Both the position numbers and the translations under genes were made by a program. Below are positions 18,226-25,780 of a stretch of DNA of 64,000 nucleotides, piece after piece. This stretch comes from Ignavibacteriales bacterium. GTDB taxonomy: Bacteria > Bacteroidota > Ignavibacteria > Ignavibacteriales > Ignavibacteriaceae. The notes under the pieces were generated by a model. That model saw nothing but the letters and a program-made list of their open reading frames with translations, had not been told where the DNA came from and searched no databases. The stretch covers positions 310,001-374,000 of the forward strand of contig JADJIH010000001.1 in assembly GCA_016707115.1 (NCBI GenBank). Direction: 5' to 3'. How positions within the stretch are numbered: the stretch's first letter is position 1; every line of letters starts with the position of its first letter.

Positions 18226-18510
18226 CTAAAAATCATAATCATATTTTGGATCTTCTTTCACCTGAATAACATTTTCGGATCCCGCATAAATTTTATCAGT
18301 ATTTCTTGAAATGTTTTCAAAGAGTTCAGCTTTTGATGAATAATTCTTCAGATAAAAAACCCGAACTTGATTTCTATTCTTAACTAACCAGTTTAATGTA
18401 ATCTTCATCTTTTCAAGATCTTCATCAGTTGGATTTGAATCAGTATTTATCGAACCATTGTAATAATCATCTAAAGCTTGCTCAAATGTATCCTTATGAT
18501 CGTGTAAATA
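18226..18510 (-). CDS. Exonuclease/GIY-YIG protein, C-terminal end (frameshifted)
   Basis: This minus-strand frame has no stop from about 18510 to 18226 and reads on from the GIY-YIG protein: …KYLHDHKDTFEQALDDYYNG… and …KITLNWLVKNRNQVRVFYLK…. Adding one base to the six-T run at 18511-18516 joins it to the main part (giving …EGKFYIKKYLHDHK…). An isolated start at 18408 is an internal Met, not a real start. Confidence 0.6.
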   Translation of the reverse strand, partial: YLHDHKDTFEQALDDYYNGSINTDSNPTDEDLEKMKITLNWLVKNRNQVRVFYLKNYSSKAELFENISRNTDKIYAGSENVIQVKEDPKYDYDF

Positions 18511-19700
18511 TTTTTTATATAAAACTTCCCTTCAAGCATTAACACATAATCATTTTCAAATCTTGAATTAATTTCAAATAAAACATTTGCACGATTTACT
18601 GGTTCTGCAAGAATTGAGGATTTATGTGTTTGATCCAGAATGAAATCTACTAATTCTTTTATCTCGGCAGCTTGCTCATATTTTTCTTTTACTGATAATT
18701 CTTTCATCTTGTTTAAAAGCCTATCTACTGCAAATTGATTCTTACCATAAAGAAAATCATAAACGTTTTCCAATTCGTCCATATAGGTTTGTTTATTTAA
18801 TTCAACATTAATACATGGTCCGGTACAACGATGAATATCATATAAAAAACATGTCTTACCTTTCTTAAAATCCTTATCAGAACATTCTCTAACAGCAAAT
18901 GCTTTATTAACAAAATCTAAAATCTCTGTTGCTTTTCTTCGGGAGATAAACAATCCAAAATAATCGTTACCATCAAAATCAAAGTGGTTTGTTAATTCAA
19001 TTCTTGGTGCTTGATGGGTTCGGGTGATTCTGATAAAATATTTATTGCCGAACTTCTTTAATTGATAATTATGTTTTGGTTCTAATAATTTTATTGTTTC
19101 TGCTTCTGTAAGTAAGGCGGTTAACTCACTATTTGTAATTACATGTTTTAATCGTGTAGCCTGTTTAATAATCTTCTGCGCCTTTTTAGGTGCAGATGGA
19201 GAGAAATATGTTTTAACTCTTTCTCTAATTGATTTGGCTTTCCCGACATAGATTATTTCATCCTTATTATTTGTGAAATAATAAATTCCCGATGCATGTG
19301 GTAAGGATCTAAAATCTTCCTGCAATTCTTTTTTAACATTTAATAAAGGTGATTCTGAGATTCCTGCTTGATACGCAAGGAATTCGCCGACGGTTAGAAT
19401 ACTATCTTTAGTTTGAAGCTCTTTTATCATCTTTAGAAGAACTTTTGCTGTGATTTCAGCATCTCCCAAGGCTCGGTGCGCATTTGTATTCTTTAAATTT
19501 AAGGATTGAGCAACGTTTGAAAGCGATTTACTTTTTAATGTTGGATAAATTTTTCTTGCAATCTTTAACGTACAACAAGAATGCTCATTAATGAACTCAC
19601 GTCCTGAAATCGTAAACTCAGAATTTAAAAATGATGAATCAAAAGGGAAATTATGTGCGGTTAGAATTGTATTATCGGTGAAAGAAATTATCTCATCCAC
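18471..19700 (-). CDS. DEDD exonuclease plus GIY-YIG nuclease (UvrC/Cho-like), main part (frameshifted)
   Basis: These 409 residues contain the later motifs of a DnaQ-like DEDDh exonuclease (ILTAHNFPFDSSFL, and HRALGDAEITAKVL with the catalytic His/Asp) followed by a GIY-YIG nuclease domain (ASGIYYFTNNKDEIIYVGKAKSIRERV, read as GIYYFT and IIYVGKAKSIRERV) and a UvrC-like cysteine and UvrB-binding-like region (ELSVKEKYEQAAEIKELVDF). The fused epsilon-exonuclease/Cho-like architecture is known in Bacteroidota and is thought to act in DNA repair. The first exonuclease motif is in another frame at 19688-19897, and the tail in a third frame. One base added at each break gives a 557-residue protein. 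Confidence 0.8.
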   Translation of the reverse strand: MDEIISFTDNTILTAHNFPFDSSFLNSEFTISGREFINEHSCCTLKIARKIYPTLKSKSLSNVAQSLNLKNTNAHRALGDAEITAKVLLKMIKELQTKDSILTVGEFLAYQAGISESPLLNVKKELQEDFRSLPHASGIYYFTNNKDEIIYVGKAKSIRERVKTYFSPSAPKKAQKIIKQATRLKHVITNSELTALLTEAETIKLLEPKHNYQLKKFGNKYFIRITRTHQAPRIELTNHFDFDGNDYFGLFISRRKATEILDFVNKAFAVRECSDKDFKKGKTCFLYDIHRCTGPCINVELNKQTYMDELENVYDFLYGKNQFAVDRLLNKMKELSVKEKYEQAAEIKELVDFILDQTHKSSILAEPVNRANVLFEINSRFENDYVLMLEGKFYIKNIYTIIRIHLSKL

Positions 19701-19897
19701 AACATCTGAAAAATTGGGCCACCAATAACATCATCGTTATCTATTCCAGTCAGTGATGTAATAAAAGGAGGAATGTATGTCTGAGGATTTATAAGATAAT
19801 GCAGTTTATCGGTTATCTTCAAATTCTCAATCTTAACAAGAGCAATTTCTATGATTCTATTTTTATTGGCAGATAAACCGGTCGTTTCAACATCCAC
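19688..19897 (-). CDS. Exonuclease/GIY-YIG protein, N-terminal part (frameshifted)
   Basis: These 69 residues hold the first DEDDh exonuclease motif, DVETTGLSANKNRIIEIA, with the catalytic Asp and Glu. The frame leaves the main part at the five-A run 19709-19713; one added base restores …GGPIFSDVVDEIISF…. The only start is a GTG that would remove most of the first beta strand. The same frame is open a little further upstream (…KASFSV before DVETTG) but without an ATG. This gene thus has two breaks and a poor start, and is the best candidate in the window for true decay. Confidence 0.65.
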   Translation of the reverse strand: MDVETTGLSANKNRIIEIALVKIENLKITDKLHYLINPQTYIPPFITSLTGIDNDDVIGGPIFQMLWMR

Positions 19898-20106
19898 AAC
19901 ACTGAATGAAGCTTTCTCTTTAAATCTAAATTAAAATACTCACAAAGTAGAAAAATTTGTTAGTCTTTTCAATAATTGTATAAAATGTCACTTCAAAGGG
20001 AAATCTTTTCACTTCAAACTTTAATTAATTTAGATTTCAAAAATCGGTTTATAATTTCTCAATTACTCCCAATTTAGATATATTTCTTTAAACGATTTAG
20101 GAAAAC

Positions 20107-20943
20107 ATGTCTTCAATTAATTTACTTTTTGTTGGTGATGTTATTGGTCAGCCTGGGATGGATATAGTTCAAACCTGGCTTCCGGGATTGATCCAAAAAT
20201 ACAAAGCTGATTTTGTAGTTGTTAACGGTGAAAATCTTTCTGACGGCAAAGGCTGCACTGATAAGGAAGGACCAAAACTTTTTCAGATTGGCGTAAATGT
20301 AATCACAGGCGGTAATCATACCTGGGATAAACATCAATCTCAGGACTATTTAAAAGCAGAACCACGTTCACTTCGTCCTATAAATTACCCAAAAGGCACA
20401 CACGGAAATGGTTATCATATTGCTGATACAAAAAAAGGAAAAGTTGCTGTTGTCAGTTTGCAAGGTAGAACATTTATGACTGCAATTGAATGTCCATTTA
20501 GAACAATGGATTGGATTCTTACACGAATAAAACAAGAAACTAAAGTTGTGTTTGTAGATTTTCATGCTGAAGCGACAGCTGAAAAAATGGCAATGGGTCA
20601 GTATCTTGATGGAAAAATTAGTGCAATAGTAGGAACTCACACACACATCCAAACATCTGATGAAAGAATTTTACCAAACGGAACAGGTTACATAACTGAT
20701 GTTGGAATGACTGGGCCTTACGATTCTGTTATTGGAATGAAATCGAGTGCTGCAATTAATAGATTTTTATTCGCAACTCCACAGAAATATGAAACTGCAA
20801 AAGATAACGTTCACTTAACCGGAATGTATTTTAAGATTGATACTGAAACCGGGAAGACTTTAAAGTTAGAAAGAATATTTTTTCCTGAATTTGATAAACT
20901 TATTGTTGATAAAGATGCTGAATCATCCGCTGCCCAGAATTGA
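20107..20943 (+). CDS. ymdB: YmdB-family metallophosphoesterase
   Basis: The 278-residue product matches the TIGR00282/YmdB family of dimetal phosphodiesterases that cleave 2',3'-cyclic nucleotides. Metal-binding motifs appear in order: FVGDVIGQPG (Asp), VVNGENLSDGKG (Asn/Glu), GGNHTWD (Asn, His), DFHAEATAEK (His) and GTHTHIQTSD (His). Length is usual. It opens a dense run of genes on the plus strand and overlaps the next gene's start. In Firmicutes the family influences sporulation and biofilm, but the cellular role in this group is not established. Confidence 0.9.
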   Translation: MSSINLLFVGDVIGQPGMDIVQTWLPGLIQKYKADFVVVNGENLSDGKGCTDKEGPKLFQIGVNVITGGNHTWDKHQSQDYLKAEPRSLRPINYPKGTHGNGYHIADTKKGKVAVVSLQGRTFMTAIECPFRTMDWILTRIKQETKVVFVDFHAEATAEKMAMGQYLDGKISAIVGTHTHIQTSDERILPNGTGYITDVGMTGPYDSVIGMKSSAAINRFLFATPQKYETAKDNVHLTGMYFKIDTETGKTLKLERIFFPEFDKLIVDKDAESSAAQN

Positions 20944-21898
20944 TAAGGATGAGAAGCTAAGAAAACTGCTTCTTCCTTACTGCAGATTTAAATACGGAAC
21001 AATCTGGATAGATGAAAAAGAAAAACACAAAATTGCTTGTGTGGATGTTAGCAAAAGTGAAGAAGTAAAAAAGATTTTTGGAAAAACTAAAGGTAAACTT
21101 TCTGTTCAGGATCCGCCGTACAACTTTATCGCATTCACTGAAAAACAAAATGACGAATTTATTATTTGGTGTAAGAATTGGATTGCCTTAAACCAGGAAA
21201 TCTCAGATAAAAATTCTTCTTTTTATTTTTGGCTTGGTGCAGATCAATCTAATCACTTTGAACCATTTGGTGGATTTGTTGAAATGATGAAATCAACCGG
21301 ATTAACTTCTCGCAGTTTTATTACGATGAGAAACCAGCGTGGTTATGGAACGCAATATAATTGGATGGCAATTCGCCAGGAACTTCTTTACTACACATTT
21401 GGAAAACCAAAGTTCAATATAAAATCTGAGTACACAGATATTCCAAAAGTTTTAAAAGGATATTACAAAGAAGTTGGCGGCGATATAACAGATAATATGC
21501 AGCGTAGTAAATCACAATTTATTCGTGCTGGCAATGTTTGGATTGATGTACAGCAGGTTTTTTATCGGATGGAAGAAAATGTAAATGGATGTTTTGCACA
21601 GAAACCTTTAAAAGCTATTAAAAGAATTGTTGAAGCATCATCTGCTAAGAATGAATTGGTCACTGATTTCTTTTCACACTCAGGAACAACATTAATTGCA
21701 AGTGAATTGCTTGGAAGAAAGTGTATTACTTTTGATTACGATCCTGTTTATTGTGAAATAACATTGAGAAGATTGGAAAACTTAAGATCAACTGGAAAAT
21801 CTGGTTGGCAAAATTCTAATCCATTTTATAATGAGATTAAAAACGATAAAAAAATATTAAATCACTTAAAGAAAAAATACAACATAACTTATAATTGA
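20915..21898 (+). CDS. Orphan DNA methyltransferase (N4/N6, beta-type order)
   Basis: The 327-residue product has the amino-methyltransferase catalytic motif IV DPPY at 66-69 and the SAM-binding motif I FSHSGTT at about 253-259 (DFFSHSGTTLIASELLGRKC), with CITFDYDPVYCEI after it. Motif IV before motif I gives the beta-class order. It should methylate exocyclic amines of adenine or cytosine in a DNA site that cannot be read from the sequence. No restriction endonuclease is nearby, so it is an orphan enzyme within a housekeeping run. The ATG at 20915 overlaps ymdB by 29 bp; a more distant in-frame start at 20891 would overlap by 53 bp and looks less likely. Confidence 0.85.
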   Translation: MLNHPLPRIDKDEKLRKLLLPYCRFKYGTIWIDEKEKHKIACVDVSKSEEVKKIFGKTKGKLSVQDPPYNFIAFTEKQNDEFIIWCKNWIALNQEISDKNSSFYFWLGADQSNHFEPFGGFVEMMKSTGLTSRSFITMRNQRGYGTQYNWMAIRQELLYYTFGKPKFNIKSEYTDIPKVLKGYYKEVGGDITDNMQRSKSQFIRAGNVWIDVQQVFYRMEENVNGCFAQKPLKAIKRIVEASSAKNELVTDFFSHSGTTLIASELLGRKCITFDYDPVYCEITLRRLENLRSTGKSGWQNSNPFYNEIKNDKKILNHLKKKYNITYN

Positions 21899-21905
21899 AT
21901 TATCT

Positions 21906-22787
21906 ATGATATTAATTGATGGTAAAAAAGTTGCTGCAGATATTCGCAGTGAACTAAAAGATAAAATATCTCAGCTTAAAGCTGAAGGAAAGAATGTTCC
22001 CGGACTTGTTGCAATAATTGTTGGAGAAGATCCAGCTTCACAAATTTATGTTGCAAGCAAAGGCAAAGCTTGTGAAGAAATTGGAATGAGAACTAAAACA
22101 GAAAAGTTAAGTGCTGATATTTCAGAACCTGAACTTTTATCACTCATTCAATCTTATAATCAGAATAAAGATTATCACGGAATACTTGTTCAACTTCCAC
22201 TGCCAAAACACATAAATGAAGATAAAGTAATTGAAACAATTTCACCGAAAAAAGATGTTGATGGATTTCATCCGATTTCTGTTGGTAATCTTGTAATAGG
22301 GAAAGATACATTTGCTTCTTGCACACCGGCTGGAATTCAGGAATTATTGATTCGGTATAAAATTGAAACTAAAGGAAAACACGTTGTGGTTGTGGGAAGA
22401 AGCAACATAGTTGGTAAACCAATCGCAAACATTATGCTTCAAAAAGCTGAAGGAGCAAATTCAATTGTAACAATTGTTCACTCCGCTGCAAAAGAAATTT
22501 CATATTATACAAAGCAAGCAGACATATTGATTGCTGCTATTGGCAAAGCTGAAATGATTAAAGCTGATATGGTTAAAGATGGCGTTGCAGTAATTGATGT
22601 TGGAATAAATCGAATTGATGATCCAACAAAAGCTAAAGGTTACAGAATAGTTGGCGATGTTGATTTTGAAAATGTTTCTAAAAAAGCTTCATTCATTACT
22701 CCGGTTCCAGGTGGAGTTGGACCAATGACGATTGCAATGCTGTTAAGCAATACTTACAAAGCTTATAATCTTTATGGTGAAAAATGA
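21906..22787 (+). CDS. folD: Methylene-THF dehydrogenase/methenyl-THF cyclohydrolase
   Basis: The 293-residue product is FolD, which converts 5,10-methylene-tetrahydrofolate to 10-formyl-tetrahydrofolate in two steps with NADP+. Family signatures are VGEDPASQIYVASKGKACEEIG (read as VGEDPASQIYVASKG and KACEEIG), the Lys/Tyr pair in YVASKGKA, VVVGRSNIVGKPIANIM in the nucleotide-binding domain, and PVPGGVGPMTIAML near the C-terminus. Length is normal. It is 7 bp after the DNA methyltransferase and overlaps deoC, so these genes are co-transcribed. Confidence 0.95.
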   Translation: MILIDGKKVAADIRSELKDKISQLKAEGKNVPGLVAIIVGEDPASQIYVASKGKACEEIGMRTKTEKLSADISEPELLSLIQSYNQNKDYHGILVQLPLPKHINEDKVIETISPKKDVDGFHPISVGNLVIGKDTFASCTPAGIQELLIRYKIETKGKHVVVVGRSNIVGKPIANIMLQKAEGANSIVTIVHSAAKEISYYTKQADILIAAIGKAEMIKADMVKDGVAVIDVGINRIDDPTKAKGYRIVGDVDFENVSKKASFITPVPGGVGPMTIAMLLSNTYKAYNLYGEK

Positions 22788-23556
22788 GCTGGAAAGATTT
22801 AGTTACAGAAGTGAATGTAAAAAAATATTAAGTGAATTTTCTGAGTTTGAAAAATCAAAGAAGACGCCTGAGATAAAATTATCTGCACAAGATTTAGCTG
22901 GAATGATTGATCATACTTTGCTAAAACCTGATGCAACAATCTCTGAAATCACCCAACTTTGTGAAGAAGCAATCCAAAACAATTTTGCTTCTGTTTGTGT
23001 TAATCCATCGTACGTTGATGCTTGTTTTAACTTAATTAAATCTTCAACTGTAAAAGTTTGTACAGTAATTGGATTTCCATTAGGAGCAACAACCACTCAA
23101 TCTAAATATCTTGAAGCCGAAGAAGCAATTAAAAATGGTGCAGAAGAGATTGATATGGTGATCAATGTTGGAAAGTTAAAGGATAAGGATTATCAATTTG
23201 TATTCGAGGATTTAAAATCAATTGCTGATTTATCAAAAAAGCATCTGTGTACTTCTAAAGTGATTTTGGAAACCTGTTTACTTTCAGATGAAGAGAAAGT
23301 AATTGGATGCTTGCTTGCAAAAGAAGCTGGATTAAGTTTTGTTAAGACCTCAACCGGGTTTTCAAAAAGTGGAGCAACTGTTCATGATGTTGCTTTGATG
23401 AAATATGTTGTTGGTGATAAATTGCAAGTAAAAGCTTCTGGTGGAATTCGTTCTTATGAAGACTCAATTGCGATGATAAATGCCGGAGCAAATAGATTAG
23501 GTGCTAGTGCTGGGGTTAAAATTATAGCTGGGCAAAAATCTGAAAGCAGTTATTAG
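22774..23556 (+). CDS. deoC: Deoxyribose-phosphate aldolase
   Basis: The 260-residue product is DeoC, which cleaves 2-deoxyribose-5-phosphate to glyceraldehyde-3-phosphate and acetaldehyde. Motifs are MIDHTLLKPDAT, the Schiff-base Lys in FVKTSTGFSKSGAT, and VKASGGIRSYEDSIAMINAGANRLGASAGVKII (read as VKASGGIRSYEDS and GANRLGASAGVKII). The core is intact. The first 15 residues of the frame overlap folD and look unlike a family N-terminus. Another ATG at 22784, in the next frame, gives MSWKDLVTEVNVKK and would join the DeoC frame as …VKKILSEFSEF… if the seven-A run at 22819-22825 had one more A, giving 257 residues. Confidence 0.92.
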   Translation: MVKNELERFSYRSECKKILSEFSEFEKSKKTPEIKLSAQDLAGMIDHTLLKPDATISEITQLCEEAIQNNFASVCVNPSYVDACFNLIKSSTVKVCTVIGFPLGATTTQSKYLEAEEAIKNGAEEIDMVINVGKLKDKDYQFVFEDLKSIADLSKKHLCTSKVILETCLLSDEEKVIGCLLAKEAGLSFVKTSTGFSKSGATVHDVALMKYVVGDKLQVKASGGIRSYEDSIAMINAGANRLGASAGVKIIAGQKSESSY

Positions 23557-23559
23557 TTA

Positions 23560-23791
23560 ATGGTTATCGATCTTATTGTAACAAATTGTAACAAAAACTA
23601 ATGACGGCTACACAGCTGAAGTCCCTTCACTAAAGGGATGCGAAAGTTGGGCTCACGATGAAGAAACTGTAATTGAAAAAATATTTGAGCTAACTTCATT
23701 CTATTTACATTTGGACGCGAAAGAAATAAAACTTGACAAAGCCCGCATTGAAGAAAATAAAACTATATACAAATTAATATTTCATAAATAA
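23560..23791 (+). pseudogene. HicB-like antitoxin remnant broken by a 10-bp duplication
   Basis: Read with the 10-bp duplication removed, the frame from ATG 23560 gives a 73-residue protein: MVIDLIVTKTNDGYTAEVPS followed by LKGCESWAHDEETVIEKI and ends at TAA 23791. This is the HicB beta-alpha fold pattern (G-x-Y-x-A-E-V-P-x-L-x-G-C). As it stands, the frame from 23560 stops after 13 codons, and the HicB frame has no ATG, GTG or TTG before its core. No hicA gene is adjacent. It lies 3 bp after deoC and 5 bp before a methylase gene, so it sits in the operon. Either a solitary HicB-like protein was lost, or the sequence has an error. Confidence 0.65.
23575..23594 (+). repeat. 10-bp tandem duplication
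   Basis: The sequence attgtaacaa occurs twice in direct succession (23575-23584 and 23585-23594). Its length is not a multiple of three, so it shifts the HicB-like frame; removing one copy restores it exactly. Confidence 0.95.
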
Positions 23792-23796
23792 CTTTT

Positions 23797-24387
23797 GTGA
23801 GAAGCACGAAAACCGAAAAACGACTCGAGAAAATTACCAGAGTCATTAAATCCCGCCAGCATTCATTAACAGTAGTGATGGAAAATATTCACGATCCGCA
23901 CAATGTTTCCGCTATCTTTAGAACTTGCGATGCGGTTGGAATTCCTAAAGTAAATTTAGTTTATAACTTTGAATCATTCCCACGTATTGGTAAAAAATCT
24001 TCAGCATCAGCATTTAAGTGGGTAGATAAGGAAAAATATAAATCTGTTGAAGAATGCTACAGCGAATTAAGAAAAAACGGATTTAAAATATTTGCTTCAT
24101 CATTATCAGAGAATTCAAAAAATCTATATGATTTAGATCTAACACAAAAAGTTGCGATTGTAGTTGGGAATGAACATCGAGGTGTTTCTGAAACTTCTGC
24201 TGAATTAGCTGATGAAGTATTTTTAATTCCACAGTTTGGAATGGTACAAAGTCTTAATGTTTCTGTGGCAACTGCTGTAATTCTTTATGAAGCAATGCGA
24301 CAGCGAATAAAAAAAGGTATGTACAAAAAAAGTGAACTTGATGAAAAAACACTTGATAAGATCATTGATAATTGGTGTGAGAAGTAG
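23797..24387 (+). CDS. SpoU/TrmH-family RNA 2'-O-methyltransferase
   Basis: The 196-residue product has the three SPOUT motifs: NIHDPHNVSAIFRTCDAVGI (motif 1), IVVGNEHRGVSETSAELADE (motif 2) and PQFGMVQSLNVSVATAVILYE (motif 3, read as QSLNVSVATAVILYE), which form the trefoil-knot SAM site. The layout without an N-terminal extra domain is like TrmH, which makes 2'-O-methylguanosine 18 in tRNA, but rRNA-acting relatives cannot be excluded. The start is GTG at 23797, directly after the HicB-like remnant. The stop overlaps the aroA start (tagtg), so the two are translationally coupled. Confidence 0.88.
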   Translation: MRSTKTEKRLEKITRVIKSRQHSLTVVMENIHDPHNVSAIFRTCDAVGIPKVNLVYNFESFPRIGKKSSASAFKWVDKEKYKSVEECYSELRKNGFKIFASSLSENSKNLYDLDLTQKVAIVVGNEHRGVSETSAELADEVFLIPQFGMVQSLNVSVATAVILYEAMRQRIKKGMYKKSELDEKTLDKIIDNWCEK

Positions 24388-25667
24388 TGATTAAAAGATT
24401 TGAAAAAATAAATCGAGTAAACGGTGAATTAAGTTTGACTGGCGATAAATCAATTTCACACCGGGCTATTATATTCTCAGCCATGGCTTCCGGAAAATCT
24501 ATTATTACAAACTTATCGCAGGCGCAAGATGTAATTTCAACAATGGTTATTATGCACAAATTAGGTGCAAGCATTTTAACTAAAGATAGGAAAATAATCA
24601 TTGGTGGTATGGGTTATAAAGGATTTAAAGTACCAGCATCAAATTTAGATTGTGGAAACTCTGGAACATCAGCAAGATTGATTGCTGGTTTACTAGCAGC
24701 TCAGGATTTTAATTCTACTTTAATAGGTGATGAATCTCTTTCTAAAAGACCAATGAAAAGAGTAGTTGATCCTTTGATGAAAATGGGAACTGAGTTTCAA
24801 TCAAACGAAAAATTAACACTACCAGTTACAATTATTCCCAAATCTAACATTAATAGCATTGATTATGAGATGCCTGTTGCCAGCGCTCAGGTTAAAAGTT
24901 CAATCTTAATCGCTGGTTTGCATTGTGATGAAGTGACAACCGTAATTGAGAAAGAGCAAACCAGAGATCATACAGAAAAAATGTTGGGATTACCAGTTAA
25001 AGTTACTGAAGGAAAAATCATTTCTTCATCTTCAAAGAAATATTATCCGGAGGCAAAAGAATATTTTGTACCTGGTGATATTTCAACTTCAGCATTTCAT
25101 ATTATTTTAACTTTGTTAACACCAAACTCTGAGTTGATTATAAAAAATGTTTCGTTAAATACAACCAGAACAGGATTTATTGATGTATTGAAAAAAATGG
25201 GGGCCAATATATCCTTTGAGGATATTAAAACTTCAAGTAATGAAGATTATGGTAATATAATTATTAAATCGTCTTCACTTAAGAATATTAGAATAGATTC
25301 GCAAATTATTCCAAACATAATTGATGAAATTCCTATTCTTACAATAGCCGGAATATTTGCTGAAGGTGAATTTGTGATTGAGAACGCCAAAGAACTTAGA
25401 GTAAAAGAATCTGATCGAATAAAATCAATTTGTACGAACTTAATGCATTTAGGATTAAATGTCGAAGAATTGGAAAACGGATTTATTGTTAGCGGCGCAA
25501 TAAAAAATTCAAAACCGGTATTTGAGAGTTTCGGTGATCATAGAATTTCAATGGCTTTTTCAATTTTAAGTATGCTTTTAGATAATGGGGGAGAAGTGAA
25601 TGGGTTTGAGTGTGTTGCAATTTCCAATCCAAAGTTTGAAGAACAAATAAATTCAATAATTAAATAA
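24387..25667 (+). CDS. aroA: 3-phosphoshikimate 1-carboxyvinyltransferase (EPSP synthase)
   Basis: The 426-residue product is AroA, the sixth shikimate-pathway enzyme, which joins PEP to shikimate-3-phosphate. Signatures present are GDKSISHRAIIFSAMASG (Lys, Arg), LDCGNSGTSARLIAGLL, EKEQTRDHTEKML, the RVKESDRI segment and SFGDHRISMAF near the end. Length is normal. The start GTG overlaps the stop of the methylase gene by one base. It is the last gene of the run that starts at ymdB, and a small inverted repeat follows it. Confidence 0.95.
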   Translation: MIKRFEKINRVNGELSLTGDKSISHRAIIFSAMASGKSIITNLSQAQDVISTMVIMHKLGASILTKDRKIIIGGMGYKGFKVPASNLDCGNSGTSARLIAGLLAAQDFNSTLIGDESLSKRPMKRVVDPLMKMGTEFQSNEKLTLPVTIIPKSNINSIDYEMPVASAQVKSSILIAGLHCDEVTTVIEKEQTRDHTEKMLGLPVKVTEGKIISSSSKKYYPEAKEYFVPGDISTSAFHIILTLLTPNSELIIKNVSLNTTRTGFIDVLKKMGANISFEDIKTSSNEDYGNIIIKSSSLKNIRIDSQIIPNIIDEIPILTIAGIFAEGEFVIENAKELRVKESDRIKSICTNLMHLGLNVEELENGFIVSGAIKNSKPVFESFGDHRISMAFSILSMLLDNGGEVNGFECVAISNPKFEEQINSIIK

Positions 25668-25677
25668 GATCAAGGAC

Positions 25678-25711
25678 CTTGTCATCCTTCTTCTTCGCTC
25701 AGAATGACAAG
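25678..25711. repeat. Short inverted repeat, REP-like, after aroA
   Basis: Eight-bp arms cttgtcat (25678-25685) and atgacaag (25704-25711) flank an 18-bp centre containing cttcttcgctcaga. It shares the gtcat...atgac ends and a cttcg...aga centre with the longer palindrome at 18132-18206. It lies between the convergent aroA and bshC genes, and may also help end transcription. Confidence 0.5.
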
Positions 25712-25780
25712 TTGAAGAGAATATTTAAAAGACTTAAGTCAAACGGAGTGGCAATATCATCGAAGTGCTACTTCAATTTG

